64,000 nucleotides of DNA, taken from Amoebidium appalachense (Eukaryota; Ichthyosporea). Position 1 is the first letter of the stretch. Every line of letters starts with the position of its first letter. The notes beneath the pieces are model-generated. The model made no database searches, was not told where the DNA came from, and worked only from the letters and a program-made list of their open reading frames with translations. This document shows, piece by piece, positions 1-12,521 of the stretch. A program made the position numbers and the translations under genes. The DNA is taken from assembly GCA_963693365.1 (NCBI GenBank), contig CAVNZM010000001.1, positions 6,696,001 through 6,760,000 on the forward strand, in the 5' to 3' direction.

Positions 1-50
1 TTATCTTAGCATTCTCTGACACAAGCTTTCGCCACAAGGTTACCCCCATT

Positions 51-82
<32 letters not shown>

Positions 83-204
83 CCCCCCCCCCCCAAAAAA
101 AAAAAAAGAAGAAGAAGAAGAAAGAAGAAGGAGAGAAAGAACGAAACACATGCGCGAGCGCGCCCCAAACACAAACACGATCACAGGATTGCACACACAC
201 TCGC

Positions 205-236
<32 letters not shown>

Positions 237-438
237 TCACACACACACTCACACACTCATGTCTTATCGGCCAAGAGGCCGCTGATCTAATTAGGTGCCC
301 GAGTTGCGATCCCCTCACACTCGCCCTTCCCCCCCCCCCCCCCCCCCCCCCCGTCCTCCCCCCCCTCCTCCCCCCCCCCCCCCCCTTCCCCCCCCCTCCC
401 CACCCCCCCGCACCAACCCTTCCCTCGACCTCGATCAG

Positions 439-2019
439 GTCGTGTGTGTGTTCCAATTGATATTGACGAGGTAGATGACTTCAACCCCTTTGCCGTGCCG
501 ACTGTCAGTGAGCTACTGAGACAACTGCACGAATATGACGCCACCCACAGCCCAAGTGCCATGGACGAGGATAGTGATGCTGAAGAAGATGACAATAACG
601 GGGGAAGACGAAGACTCTCGGGTACGTGAACTTCGTTTGTTGTGGTAAAGCAGTGTTTTGTGCATGTTCAGAATGTTGTGCTTTTTGTTGCACTCTTGTT
701 TTTGTTCGTTGTGTCTTGTGTCGTGTCAATCGTGTGTGTGTACATGTGTGAAGGAGGGGAGGGGGGGAGTGTGCAAAGATGGTGTGTGTTTGAGGGAGAG
801 GGGGGGGGGGGGGGGGGGGATGGTGGTGATGTTGGGGGGGGGAGGGGGGGAAGGGGGGGGGGATGAGAGGGGAGGGAGGGAGGGAGCAAGGGGATGACGG
901 GGGGAGGGGGGGGGGGAGGGGGGAGAATGAGAATGACGCCGGAGGGGGGGGGGGGGGGGGGGAAGGGGGGGGGGGGGGGGGAGACTAGCAGTGAACGACA
1001 TGCTCCCAAGTGCTTTTTTCTCTTTCCTTTTCGTGGTGTCTTTGCATTTTGCTTTTCTTTGCACTCTGTTCTGTACAGCACAAACCAACAGTTTACCGCA
1101 CAGACTACAAGAAGACGGAGATGCACGACTATGTCAAGCAGTTCAAGGGGTTCCTTGGTGGCATCCAGGACGAGATCAGGATACTCAACAGAGGTTCGTT
1201 TATACCCTCTCCCCCCCCCCCCCCCCCTCCCCCCCCTCCCCCTCCCCCCCCCCCCTCCTCCTCCCCCCTCCCCCCTCCCCCACACTCCCCTCTGAATTCC
1301 GACCCAAACACACTCACACACGACACATGTGTGCTTCTTATCAAGACTTTCCTTTCCTTTATCTCTTGTTGTGTACTTCCTTTCCATTCGTCCCCGTGCT
1401 TTTTTTGGGGGGGGGAGGGGGGAGGGGGGGAAGCGGGGGCGCGGAAGGGGGGGGGGGGGGGGATGGCCCTAAAAAACAGTCCCCCCCCCCCCTTCCTTCC
1501 TGCGCACCGATGGTACGTCCCAGCCGTTCATCCCACCCCTCTCCCACATCTTTCCGTTTTGTTTTTTCTATGCACCATGAGTCCTTCAAAGCAGCACCGG
1601 CGACTGGCTGGTGTATCCTCGATCGGATCAACCTCGATTTTGTCTAAAATGGGAGATGCGGTGGTTGGTTTAATGCGTGTGTGCATGCGGTCCGTGTGTC
1701 CTTGTTGCTGTGTCTCTGCGTGTCTGTGCATGTCGTATGTGTAGGTGGGTGTGTAAATATCTATGTGTGTGGGTGGTCTCTGTGGGTGTGCGTGTGTAAT
1801 TGGCTATGTTGTAGAAAGCGCAGGGGGAAGGGGGGGGGGGGGGGGGGGGGGGGGGGGGAGAGAGAGAGAGACAGAGGCCGGGGGGGGGGGGGGGGGGGGG
1901 GGGGGGGCATAGTGTGCCTTGATCATGAAGGTCGTTTTGTGCCCGTTGAAGGCACACTACTGATACGTGTTGTTACTACAGAGAAACAGATGGAACAGGC
2001 ACGCACCATGGACTTCTAG
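439..2019 (+). CDS. 3' part of an unrecognised protein-coding gene (3 exons visible)
   Basis: I do not recognise this gene. Three exons join in phase: 439-621, 1092-1193 and 1982-2019 (TAG at 2017-2019), with GT-AG introns at 622-1091 and 1194-1981. The first visible exon follows an acceptor at about 438, so the 5' end lies outside the window. The roughly 105 visible residues begin with a segment containing FNPFAVPTVSELLRQL, then an acidic low-complexity stretch (MDEDSDAEEDDNN), an RRRLSG basic patch, and a charged helical end (MHDYVKQFKGFLGG, then DEIRILNREKQMEQ) that looks like a short coiled coil. The last 12 residues depend on the acceptor at 1980-1981; a further exon inside the second intron is possible. 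The C-tract just after the second donor matches other introns here. Exon calls are fairly sure; function is unknown. Confidence 0.55.
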
Positions 2020-2750
2020 GGCCTTCTGTCAGTGCTGCCACACAAACACGTGTGCATGCACGTGTTGCGCATGTTACGGTGTGGGAAACGTCAAGAAATT
2101 GCAACGGCGATAATGCCATCGGTTTGAGTATTCGTGCATTCTGTGACCGCTTTTTCGTTGCTTCTACTTATTCTGAGACCTGGCAAATATATCCGGCAAT
2201 GCCAAGGTTTAAGATCACTCAAAGCTGCCTTGATGATAATTAAACTTTTCTGTGTATTTATTTTTAGGATTGATTGCGAGATCTGCTCCATGCACTAATG
2301 ATGGAAACGAGAGTGAGCAACATTCAATGCAGTGAAGGATACACATGCACGCACTCACACACCACTCTTAGGAATCCTAATATCATACTTCGAAGAGAGA
2401 CCTTCTCTCTTAACATTACCCCTTTAAATCTTCATCTTTTCATGGTGGGCTGTTCCCTCCAAATTAGGTATAGCTAAGGTAATTAATCACAGATGCAGCA
2501 GGATATTTTGCTTCCACCTGGAATAATATCCGAACCTTTTAGAGCATGGAGATTGGTTGAAATTATTGCTCGTTCCATGATGCATATGTTCGGCAATTTA
2601 CCAAGAAATAAAACTTTCATCATTTCCTACGTTTTCCTGCAAGCCCACAGGGTACGAAACATATGTCTGCATGATCCTGATTGGGTCAGGCTGACCAATC
2701 ACTAGGAGCTATCGATGCAATAAAGCGAAAAGGCCGAAACCTAAGTGATC

Positions 2751-2793
<43 letters not shown>

Positions 2794-2836
2794 CCCCCTC
2801 CCCCCACAAAGACTCCGCCCCATCCCTCCCAGGCCC

Positions 2837-2888
<52 letters not shown>

Positions 2889-3348
2889 CACTGCACACAC
2901 TGCACACACACGCGCGCGCGCGAGCGCGCGCACTGTGGCCTGCGCACAGAAATTTCTCAACGTTTAATCCCCTGCCCTAGGAATGCATGTGTGTATACAC
3001 GTGACACATGCATAGCTGAAAGGATATGCCGACGTGCACAAGTACACCGCGACACACGTGCACATGACAAATAACTCACGATCGGGTCTATCTGCGATTG
3101 CACCACATTCAGTCATCCGGATTCAGCACATGTACGTACGTGTAGACGTCAGACCGTGAACACGTGCATATGAATAACAATTAACGTAACACAATGACGC
3201 GGGTGTTTATTAGCTAGAGGGTTGGTGATACATACACATCAGACACTGCTTTGCAGGCATTTTTAGCATTAATGCTTGCTAGATGTTTGGTGGTGGTGGT
3301 CCATGGGTGGGCGGGTTGGGTGGCGGGGTTGGGGGGGGGGTGCACGTG

Positions 3349-3350
<2 letters not shown>

Positions 3351-3401
<51 letters not shown>
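3351..3401. repeat. G51 homopolymer
   Basis: This is an uninterrupted run of 51 G. It is one of many C/G tracts and could form G-quadruplexes. Length may be affected by polymerase slippage in sequencing. Confidence 0.9.
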
Positions 3402-3402
<1 letters not shown>

Positions 3403-3599
3403 GTTGGTAAACCGGGGACCGGGTTGGTGTATTAGTGTGTGCGTGCACGTGTGATAGGTGGGCCTGCGGGCTGGTGGATTGTTGTGTGTGTGTTGGAGGG
3501 GGGGGAGAGAAGGGGGGGGGGGGGGGGGGGGGGGGGGGGAGAGTGAGGGGAGGGGCGGGCGGGGGCTGTGGGGGGGGGGGGGGGGGGGGGGGGGGGTTA

Positions 3600-3700
3600 G
3601 TTGTATGGCAAATTACAGAGTACGAAGTACACATTCACGACGGACAACACCATGTAGATTGCAAAGTAAAAATTGTGCATTATATGCGGGGGAGAAGGGG
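3600..3700 (-). repeat. Fragment of dispersed poly(C)-tailed repeat (minus orientation)
   Basis: Read on the minus strand this contains GTGTACTTCGTACT after a GTTGTCCGT-like stretch, matching the 3' portion of the copies at 37.8 kb and 56.3 kb. It then runs directly into a poly(C) tract, as the other copies do. It is diverged; the 3' region is the recognisable part. Confidence 0.55.

Positions 3701-3701
<1 letters not shown>

Positions 3702-3769
<68 letters not shown>
3702..3769. repeat. G68 homopolymer
   Basis: An uninterrupted run of 68 G, among the longest in the window. Confidence 0.9.
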
Positions 3770-3770
<1 letters not shown>

Positions 3771-3849
3771 GAAGGAGTTGAAAGAGGAAAGGTACATGTC
3801 TGTTTAAATTTGGTGGGTAGCCAACACGGATTTCGATTTCGATAAACTC

Positions 3850-4016
3850 GGAGGCTCGGAACAGGTCGCCCCTCTCGGGGAAGGGCTTAGAATGTGAACT
3901 TCAGTGCCACTGACCGCACATTTATAAAGAACACCACAATGCAGAGCGCAAACCCACACACATGAGTATGTATAATGAGCAGAGCCCATACTCAGCAGAG
4001 TCCGACGTTATCCACG
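3850..4016 (-). repeat. Diverged fragment of dispersed repeat (minus orientation)
   Basis: On the minus strand it contains TATGGGCTCTGCTCATTATA, followed by TTTGCGCTCTGCATTGTGGT. This parallels the 37.8 kb copy (GATGGGCTCTGCTTATTATG, then a GCATTCTGCATCGTGTT-like segment). It lies about 200 bp from the other minus-strand fragment, in the same orientation. Confidence 0.5.
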
Positions 4017-4504
4017 GGTGGGTGGGTGGGTTTGGGGGTAGAGGAGGGGGGGCTTAAAGTGGAAGATACAAGTGTGCGAGGTTTTCGAATGCATAAACAT
4101 CTTCTCCTTTATCGAATTTCTTTGTCATGCCTACAAAAACACATGTTTGTTACTTGGCAAATATTAAAGGGGAAAAGGGAGCCTCTTAGACTCACAGAAC
4201 ATGCATATCATACATGAGCACTGTTTCATACAAAGTGCAAGCAGCAAAAACAAAAAAAACGTTCTGCGCGACACTACTTATTTGTATGGCATCATTCGAA
4301 TGTTACCCGTCCTCCTAAACCCTTCTATTCACAAAGAACGAGCAACTCAACGAGAATACAGAAGAAAGAAACAGAAAAAAAGGGGGAACTAGGCGATAGA
4401 TCATAGGTAGGGCACTTCTTACATTCTACTCAAACTGACAAAAACCGCAAAACGACACACAATCTCCCATACAAAAGGAAAAATCCTGACCGGCCAATTT
4501 TAGC

Positions 4505-6803
4505 CTAAACACTCTGCTTTCTCTTGATCATACTGCCTAACCGTTTTGCCATTCCAAATCCGGACACATTCACCTTTTCCTTCTCCTCGTTCCCGTTAGT
4601 TACAGCTGACGATCTTCGGAAAGAACCCCCCTCCCGCCCACCCGCCTTCGAAAAAACAGTCCCGAAAGATTTCCTCCTCTTTGCCTTATCCATACCTGCC
4701 GAAGGCGCCACCGAACTCGCGGCCACAGGAACCATAATTTGGGGGGGTTCATTATTACTCGAATTTTCAGCGACGGGTGTAGGGGGTTGTTCTAGAATAG
4801 TCGCCTGTGTCGACACAACTGACGTATGGCTCCCATGCCCACCCCGCCCAAATACCCACAACATACCGCCGTTTTGAGACGGTTGGCTTTCGCTGTGTGC
4901 CCCCACAAACCCACCTTCTGCACCTCCCATACTCCCGCCACCCTTCCCCCCATGGCTATTCGTTATTTCATGCCGATACGACATTTCCTGTTCGTGCGCC
5001 GTTTCCACCCCCTTGCTCAGAAGACTGGGCCCGCTACTGTGTCTACGCATACCAATCGCGCGTTTCCACGACAAATGCCGATGACTGTGTGCAGATTGAT
5101 CTTCGAGCGGGCTGGGACTCGACGCACGACGATGTGGGTGGCTGGGGGATGACGACAGAGACACGTTTGTGTCCGACTTGCTTCGGGAATATTTGGGCCT
5201 GAGGTGCGCCTTCACTTTACCTATACCCCCCTGAAACGAAAATTTCCGCTCCGGGACTTTGTAATCGGGAAATTCGACATGGTAGGGGTCGAACGGCCTA
5301 TCTGTCCCAGCAACGGTCGTATGCCAGGCCTCGAACCCCATGGCCCGTCCCTGTAGATTCTGCGCCGGAAAACACAAACTGGTTTGGGATACGTTAGCCT
5401 TTTTCCAATCGTCCGTGAATACAGGCGCGGTAAGGCGCCGTGCAGGGGGAGGCGTGGGTGGAAATGGACTTACGGATGGTGTTTCCAGGGGGGTTTTTTC
5501 GTCGCTGGTGGTATCTGTCTGCACGTCTATCTCGAGTGCCTGTGGTAGGGGTGTGCTGGCCCGTCGGGACAACGCTTTGCGCACGGTACCTGTGCTACCC
5601 ACATACTCGACCACCCCAGAAACACGCGCATCACCTGCTGGCGTGGACAAACTTTTGAGATCGCTCGCAGTTGCTGACCGTGTCATTATTGGTCGGAAGG
5701 AATCGGGGGTGCTAACACTCGGGTCGGAATAGTGGCGGGGGGGTCTGGAGTCCAAACTTCCGGGATTTCCGGAATCCGCTAACGGGGCCAGAATGGTGCT
5801 TGCAGCTATGATTGAAGTAGAGGATGTATTGGACACATTCATACTGCTTGCCTCTGAGGTACATACAAGGTGGGGGCTTCGACTCCTCATCACTGCGTGC
5901 ATGGACGCCAAAAACCCCTTCCGCGACGAATTTACACCAAGGTATGGGGTGCCATTTTGGCTACCGGGGATCTCCAGCCTGACGCTATCCACTGTCCGCC
6001 TGCGTAGAATATTCGAGCTAACTTGGGGCAGTGGGTGCTCCTGTTGTATAAGTAGATCTATGCCACCAGAACCCACATACGTGCGTATTTGCCAAGCGCT
6101 ATCTCCGTTACTGCCTGTACGTGTGTGTGTCTTCCCCCGCGGCTGCTTTGGATTTTTCGTTGCGTTCACCGGATGACACATCCGTGGTAGATGTATTCCA
6201 AGATCGGAATTCCAACGGATTTCTAGAGGATGCCACGGCAAGAAGTGTAACAAACAAATCACCTATGTCGACACGGTCGTTAGTGCGGCAGTGGTGGAAC
6301 GAGTAGGCGTGGATGGTGCGTGAAGTCTCTACCTGGGCCTTCATGACGTAATCATTGTCGACTGCCTGCCCATCATCTATTCCCGCCAAAACAAAGTCGA
6401 CGGCAGGGTCGACACCACGTACGGCCGGCACCCACAGCTCGCTCAGGCGCGACAGGCTATTCGTGTCGTGAAGAGAAAAACACAACAGCACTGCAGAGGG
6501 AAGCGCATCCTTCCATGGGATCTCATCCGGGTCTGTAAATATGCGGTACTCTTGCATGCCGTGCCCCCATTTCGACAGACTGCCCACCAAAGCCTCCAAT
6601 CCATCGTGCTCATCACCTACTACCCATATGACCTGCTTAGTGCCCCGAGTGCCTAAGGTGTCGGCGGCAGATGAAAAGTCGGGGGTAGAAGCACAATGCG
6701 CGCTTGCGCGTGCGGTTGCGGTAAGTGTAGTGCCATTGTTCGTATTTGTAATGTGACTGTTGGTAAACGCAGCGTAAACGTCCCTACTTACGTGTGATGT
6801 CAT
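4505..6803 (-). CDS. Rho-like pseudo-GTPase domain protein with long disordered tail (747 aa model)
   Basis: Two exons, 6803-6170 and 6114-4505, flank a 55-nt intron (donor G|GTGAAC, acceptor CGTACAG) and join in phase to give 747 residues. Residues about 53-195 resemble a Rho-family GTPase: VIWVVGDEHDGLE at the P-loop, AVLLCFSLHDTNSLSRLSEL and LWVPAVR where Rho proteins have VCFS...WVPE, and FVLAGIDDG at the G4 position. The Gly-Lys-Thr of the P-loop is absent, roughly 30 residues covering the switch regions are missing, and the G4 and SAL motifs are altered, so GTP binding or hydrolysis is unlikely. The tail is Ser/Thr/Pro-rich with five RRxS motifs (RRAST, RRASS, RRHSS, RRKSF, RRSSA), typical sites for basophilic kinases or 14-3-3, and a basic C-terminus ending KRKQSV. 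A strong donor-like CAC|GTAAGT just after the ATG means the true start could lie elsewhere. The Rho assignment is inference from motif order. Confidence 0.7.
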
Positions 6804-8167
6804 AGCGACATGATATGTGCTGCCTTGACTTCTTGCTCGAAGGTTATACTACCAGAGCACCTCATGTCTGTGTCTTTAGCGCTAATAGACATGTGGCACT
6901 ATCACGCAAATTTAAGGTGCCTTGTGTGTGCATGTACATTTACATGCGTGAGTTCTTGCGTGTATATGCCCGTTAATAAACGTGTATATATGTGGGTATA
7001 TGGAGGGGATCTAAGCAGCTGCAAGGTGCACAGGTGTAGCCGATGTAATGTTCAGTACCGGTCAATGTAATGGTGAACTCAAACCCTGAATTGAAGCTGA
7101 CGCCGTGCAGTGTAAGTAAGTAACATAAGTGCAGTTTCTATTGTCTAAAACCACACGAATATTATAACACTAGCTTGTATTTAGTTTTTTTTGACCCAAC
7201 AAACAGCAAGAGACTTAAGCTGGTGCCGTTGAAGGAAAAACATCGCACCAAGCAAGCGGCCGACCCGACTGAACTCTTCTGGTTTGGATCTACACACTAA
7301 TGGTGAGAGCACTAAAGTAGGTACATGATATTTATAGTTTACTACTACTCGTAGCAGATTTTGAAGGACGACAGGCCTGTTAAAAAATATAAGATTTTTT
7401 AAACGTATAAACATTCGATACTACATATTGTTTTGCTTTTGCCGAAGACTTATCCACTTGCCCTTGCAGTGGGCGCGCATACCGTCCACGCCTTTGCTGG
7501 CACGCCCGGCACGTGGGAAAGTGCATGTTGTTGGGTAACCTTTTTTATTACTTCTCTTTTTTTCTCTCCTGTAGCCTATTTACAGTTTGGATTTCAATTA
7601 AATCTTACTACTGTATTATTACCTGGGCTTGCCACCTTATTTGGCAGCCTACCAGTTGACTCGAAGATCCGGCACACTACTGTATATGAGTTGGTCACAG
7701 ATCGGCTTTGACCAACATACTTGAATATTAAAACTTTTGTGGGGCTCATGGTATCTTTCAATGTTTTTAAAAGGTGGTCTGACACATTTACGGTACATTT
7801 GTGTATTACTACGCAAAATAATATCATACTCCGTTATTTATAGGATTGGAGCTCTCTGCACCAATCAAAAGCAGGTGCCGAACCGTCCACTCCTCAACCG
7901 TTGGCAAGATGGCACAGTGACGTAGGGCTCGTATCTTGGAATTTGTCTTACAGCCTTGACGAATAAATCGAGTATATCAATTGACCTGTGCGTAATTCAT
8001 TCATTCATTATAGTTATAGCTCAGCAAAGAGAACATGCCTGATGAGTACCAGAACATGGCGTGGCACTGCCTGCTCTATAAAAGTACATCCGCACCCCGA
8101 ACTCCGGCGGCAAAGTCAAAAAGAGTTTGCGGGGCGAGAAAGGAATGCGCTCGTATTGTCACAGTGT

Positions 8168-8261
8168 TGCGACATCGAAATGTGATGGGAACATGAATTC
8201 GAACACGGCTGAAATGCGACATCGAAATGTGATGGGAATATTAATTCAAACACGGATGAAA
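8168..8261 (+). repeat. Tandem duplication, 47-bp unit x2
   Basis: Two adjacent units start with TGCGACATCGAAATGTGATG (8168-8214 and 8215-8261). The second differs at a few positions. No coding role is seen. Confidence 0.85.
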
Positions 8262-8535
8262 GTCGGATGGGGGACGGATGGTCACAGCTTTCGTTGACAA
8301 GAAATATGTTTTGGACAAGGAAAAGACTGAGGACGCCAGGTCCCGGAAGCCCCATTTACATCGTGATGTTTATTGATCTGGGGGGCTTCCGTGTCTGGGG
8401 TGACTCGATGTATATCTACGTCACAGTATGTAGTAGGACCTAATCTGATTGGACAGCTATCCCAACAAGAATTTCATGACAAAAATGTTGCATGCATTGC
8501 AGCATGGCATGCGCGCAGCCAGGGGTGAAAATTTT

Positions 8536-8583
8536 CTTTTGACTGGATTTATTCGACGGAAAGATATGCAAGTATGCACGGCT
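8536..8583 (+). repeat. Copy 1 of a 48-bp dispersed repeat
   Basis: It contains ATTCGACGGAAAGATATG. A near-identical copy lies at 45336-45382 on the minus strand, sharing the extension TATGCACGGC, and a shorter copy at 44262-44298 on the plus strand. Confidence 0.85.
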
Positions 8584-8687
8584 TACTGAGAAGACAATAA
8601 ACTTCCCGAGTTATCCAGTAACAAGTGCATACTGAGATACCTGAACACCGTGTGAAAATCATATAAATACGCAAAAGAGAGGGAGTA

Positions 8688-8720
8688 AGTGAGAGAGAGT
8701 GAGAGGGGGAGAGAGAGAGA

Positions 8721-8791
<71 letters not shown>

Positions 8792-8844
8792 GAAGTCGGA
8801 GAGAGAGACAGAGACACTCGGAGAGAGAGGGGGAGAGACTCGGG

Positions 8845-8876
<32 letters not shown>

Positions 8877-8926
8877 AAGAATGTGTGTGTGTATGTGTAT
8901 GTGTATCACGGTATGTGTGTGTGTGC

Positions 8927-9001
<75 letters not shown>
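8688..9001. repeat. Compound GA / G40 / GA / GT microsatellite
   Basis: A GA-rich stretch is interrupted by G40 (8723-8762), continues as GA to about 8880, then becomes GT-rich with an almost pure GT block at about 8931-9001. It is noncoding low-complexity sequence. Confidence 0.9.
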
Positions 9002-9005
<4 letters not shown>

Positions 9006-9540
9006 ACATCACAGTGTAAGTGTGTATCGGCACACTGAGCACAGAATGTGAAAGGCTGCTCAGTATTTAACAGCACCATGTGATAGTAGCTCAGGCCGGG
9101 ATACACAGAGTCCAAGCATGGACCGTCACTTTGGCTCAATACAGTAAATCCGACTTGTTTTATTTTAAGTATGAGTATGACGGCTGTTTAGCCTCGGACA
9201 CGCAAAATCTTCTGTCAATATACATCAGATCTGTACTGGATGTTCATTAAAAAACTCGATAGATATCACTACCAGTAACAGCTCGGTAGCATCCTAGGCC
9301 TTCTATGTAACCCCCCCCCCCCCCCCCCCCCCCCAACACACACACACCCTCCCCTCTCCCCCCCCCCCCCCTCCCCCCTTCTCCCACTGCCTAAGACAGG
9401 TATGGTTCGTAACTATGGTCATAAATTTAACATAATAAAATAATAACAGGGATCAAACACTGCTTCCCCAGAAAAAGAAACGAGCAAACTCAATACTTAC
9501 TAATCAGTATGAAGTGGCTTGGAAATGCAAATGGTTGAGG

Positions 9541-9611
9541 GGCAGAGAGAGAGTGAGAGAGTGAGAGAGAGAGAGGGAGAGGGAGAAAGGGGGGGGGGGG
9601 GGGGGGAGAGG

Positions 9612-9698
<87 letters not shown>

Positions 9699-9700
9699 TG
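9541..9700. repeat. GA-rich microsatellite with internal G-run
   Basis: Mostly GA dinucleotides, with a G-run near 9590-9606. No gene is supported. Confidence 0.9.
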
Positions 9701-10008
9701 TGTTTGTGCTATTTTGTTGGGAAGAGTGGGGCGGGGTACTGGCAGGCTCACGCGGTTGTGCTGTATTGCTTGCGAAAAAATCTCCTAACATTAGTGTGCG
9801 CTGAGAAGCTTGTGTGTTCGGCTTCCCTGTGACTGCAGCCGCGGGGAGTTCAGGGTTTGTATTACGAATCAAAATCGTCGTATTTACCCCCCCCCAATAC
9901 GATTAAAAAGAGGCCGCTCAATTAGTAAATACGATTGTGAGGGGCGTCAAATTCCCCGCCAAAATGCGACTAAAAGCGCCCGACAGAGCCCCATATGTTG
10001 CAACCCCT

Positions 10009-10041
<33 letters not shown>

Positions 10042-10749
10042 CTGCACCATGCCACACCATCCATTCCAAATTACCGTACCATACAGCTGGAGCTGGATGG
10101 TATTTCTGAAAATTGGATGGTTTTTTGGAGGGTGTAAACGCCGTTATGGTCACCCCTGCGCGCAGCTCATGCACATAAGAGCAGCGAGCAGTGCACCCAG
10201 CGAGGCTCAACCAAAAAACTCAAGTTGTTGTCTGGTGAATCTGCCCCCACAAGCTTACCGTGGCGTATCCGAGTCCCAGTCGTAGGACGGTGTGGGCAAC
10301 AATTTGGGCTGACAGGTCACTGAGGTCGACTGGGTTTTTATCTTTCCTTTCGGAAATATCATTTGTTGATATTTTTTCTATTCATCTCGGATTGTTCCAG
10401 TTTCTGTTCGGCTGCAGGCATTTACCCGCTCTCCCAACATCACTACCTTAAACTTTCTGTTGAATTGCAACAAGTATGATATTTTCTATGCAGTTTACTC
10501 TTGCATGGCCTATAACTTAGCAATTGTTGACCCCCGTAGTTGAGCTCATACATGCAGCTTTTAGCAGTCTTACTGTAGAATTCTCGTTTTTGGTATATCT
10601 CGTTGGATATCCGGCGAAGCCATCTCAGCGACTATCTCGTTGTGTCTATGGTAACTGTACTATATATCCATTCTTAGCCCTGTCTGATGCCCCGATCGAA
10701 ATAAAATCCATTATTAAAAAAAAAAAGGATCTTCCATGATCATGTGATG

Positions 10750-10807
10750 TTTGTGACACCATGTGGTAGCTGGCACCATCTTTGTGACACCATGTGGTAG
10801 CTGGCAC
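10750..10807 (+). repeat. Tandem duplication, 31-bp period x2
   Basis: The 27-bp sequence starting TTTGTGACACCATGTGGTAG occurs exactly at 10750-10776 and 10781-10807. Confidence 0.85.
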
Positions 10808-11154
10808 TGGTCATTGAAATGCATGTTCACTATTATCTGGCTGAAAACACCCATTACATTTGACTTTGCGAGGTAAATTACATGTTCATGTATTTGAGAG
10901 TAAGCGTTTCTTTTGTATCTTCTTCACTGAGATATCTGTGACATCTCGATTGCCTCCAAAATAAACAAAAAAATAGGAATATTGATCGACGAGATTGTCA
11001 ACATAAGTCATTTTTTTTTTCCAACGTCAAATAAAAGTTATCAAGGTTTTGGAAAAAAAATGAGATATAACAAACATGCAAACCACATATCACAAGTCAC
11101 ATACAAAAATAAGCGAATACCACCCTAGGCAAACGGCAGCCCATTTTCTTTTCT

Positions 11155-11168
11155 TTTCTTTCTCTCTT

Positions 11169-11209
<41 letters not shown>

Positions 11210-11267
11210 CCCCCCCCCCCCCCCCCCTCCCCCCCCCACCCGCCCGCCGCCACCCCCCCTTCCCCCC

Positions 11268-11311
<44 letters not shown>

Positions 11312-11381
11312 CTCTCTCTCTCTCCCTCTCTCTTCCCCTCTCCCCCCCCCCCCCCCCCCCCCGTCGTTTGCCCGCCCCCCC

Positions 11382-11449
<68 letters not shown>

Positions 11450-11510
11450 CTCCCCCCCCCCCCCCCCTCCCTTTTCTTTTCTTTTCTTTTTCTTTTTCTT
11501 TTTCCTTTTC

Positions 11511-11563
<53 letters not shown>

Positions 11564-11565
11564 GG
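11155..11565. repeat. Compound CT / C / AC / CT / C / AC / T27-G23 block
   Basis: A long alternating low-complexity block ends in T27 (11516-11542) joined directly to G23 (11543-11565), equivalent to C23-A27 on the other strand. It gives spurious long open frames on both strands. Confidence 0.9.
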
Positions 11566-11789
11566 ATTATTGTATTCGGCAACGCCTCCTAAATAGCAAT
11601 CCTTTAGCAGGCCTTGTAGTCCGCAGAAACCTGCAGCTAATTTTTGACACACTTGTAGTCTAAAGTAGCAATTTCATGACTTCGTTAAAAAAGCTACCAG
11701 AGATTAAGATAATTGAATGCATCTCATTTCACAAGCGGGTGTGCCACAAGAGCTTGTATTTGCTAATAAAGGTACAAGACGTTAACAGT

Positions 11790-11808
11790 GTGTGTGTGTG
11801 TGTATGCA

Positions 11809-11869
<61 letters not shown>

Positions 11870-11960
11870 CAGTGTGTGTGCGCGCGCACGCGCGCAAGTG
11901 TGTGAATGAGTGAGTGAGTATATGAGTGTGTGAGTGTGTGAGTGTGTGAGTGTGAGCGTG
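11790..11960. repeat. GT microsatellite with CG-alternating end
   Basis: GT repeats, nearly pure at 11811-11868, followed by GCGCGC alternation and GTGTGAGT units. Intergenic, no gene. Confidence 0.9.
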
Positions 11961-12156
11961 CGCAGTGTATGTGTGCAGCTATGTTCGAAAGGGGGGTAAT
12001 AAAAAAACAAACATCGACTACTACTGTTTCATTCATAACGATTATCAAATTATGCACCTATCATCGGATATGAAATCCATTAGAACTACCCAAATTATTA
12101 CATGATTAACCATCGGACTGTTACTTTGCCCATTTTTGGAAGGGAGGTGGGGGGCT

Positions 12157-12488
12157 TCACGCAAACACATTCTTTACGAAAACATTGGTACAGCTGCTAT
12201 CAGAAAAGGTGATGACTCTAAAATCGGGATTTACTTCTGCAATTTTCTTGAGCCACTCCATGCAGCTCCCACATGGGCCCAAGGGGTTAAGGTCCGTGCT
12301 GCTCGACTCAACCTCGTCAATGTGGATCTCTGTACGTGTACGTGTGTACGTGTGTACGTGTGTGTGTGTGCGTGCGCGCGCAGGTGTACGCACGTGTGGG
12401 TGAGTTTGTGTGGATGAATTTTGGGAAGAGAGGGGGAGTGGGGTGTAAATAGTGTGGCGACACGTACAAGGTACTGGCTCCGAGACAT

Positions 12489-12521
<33 letters not shown>

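Larger units (their letters stand above)
2020..4504. other. Intergenic spacer rich in C/G homopolymers and microsatellites
   Basis: I see no gene. The spacer holds a C39 run (2754-2792), an AC repeat with CG-alternating end (about 2839-2930), G51 (3351-3401), several G-runs near 3510-3596, G68 (3702-3769), and two minus-strand fragments of the dispersed poly(C)-tailed repeat. Open frames here are translations of these repeats or short random frames. Confidence 0.8.
6804..12156. other. Intergenic spacer with short tandem duplications and microsatellites
   Basis: I find no convincing exon. From 6804 to 8160 the sequence is ordinary and moderately AT-rich. The rest holds a 47-bp tandem duplication, a copy of a 48-bp dispersed repeat, compound GA/G/GT tracts at 8688-9001 and 9541-9700, C-runs near 9311-9334, G-runs near 10010-10040, a 31-bp-period duplication, and a large compound CT/C/AC/T/G block at 11155-11565 followed by GT repeats at 11790-11960. 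Confidence 0.75.
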
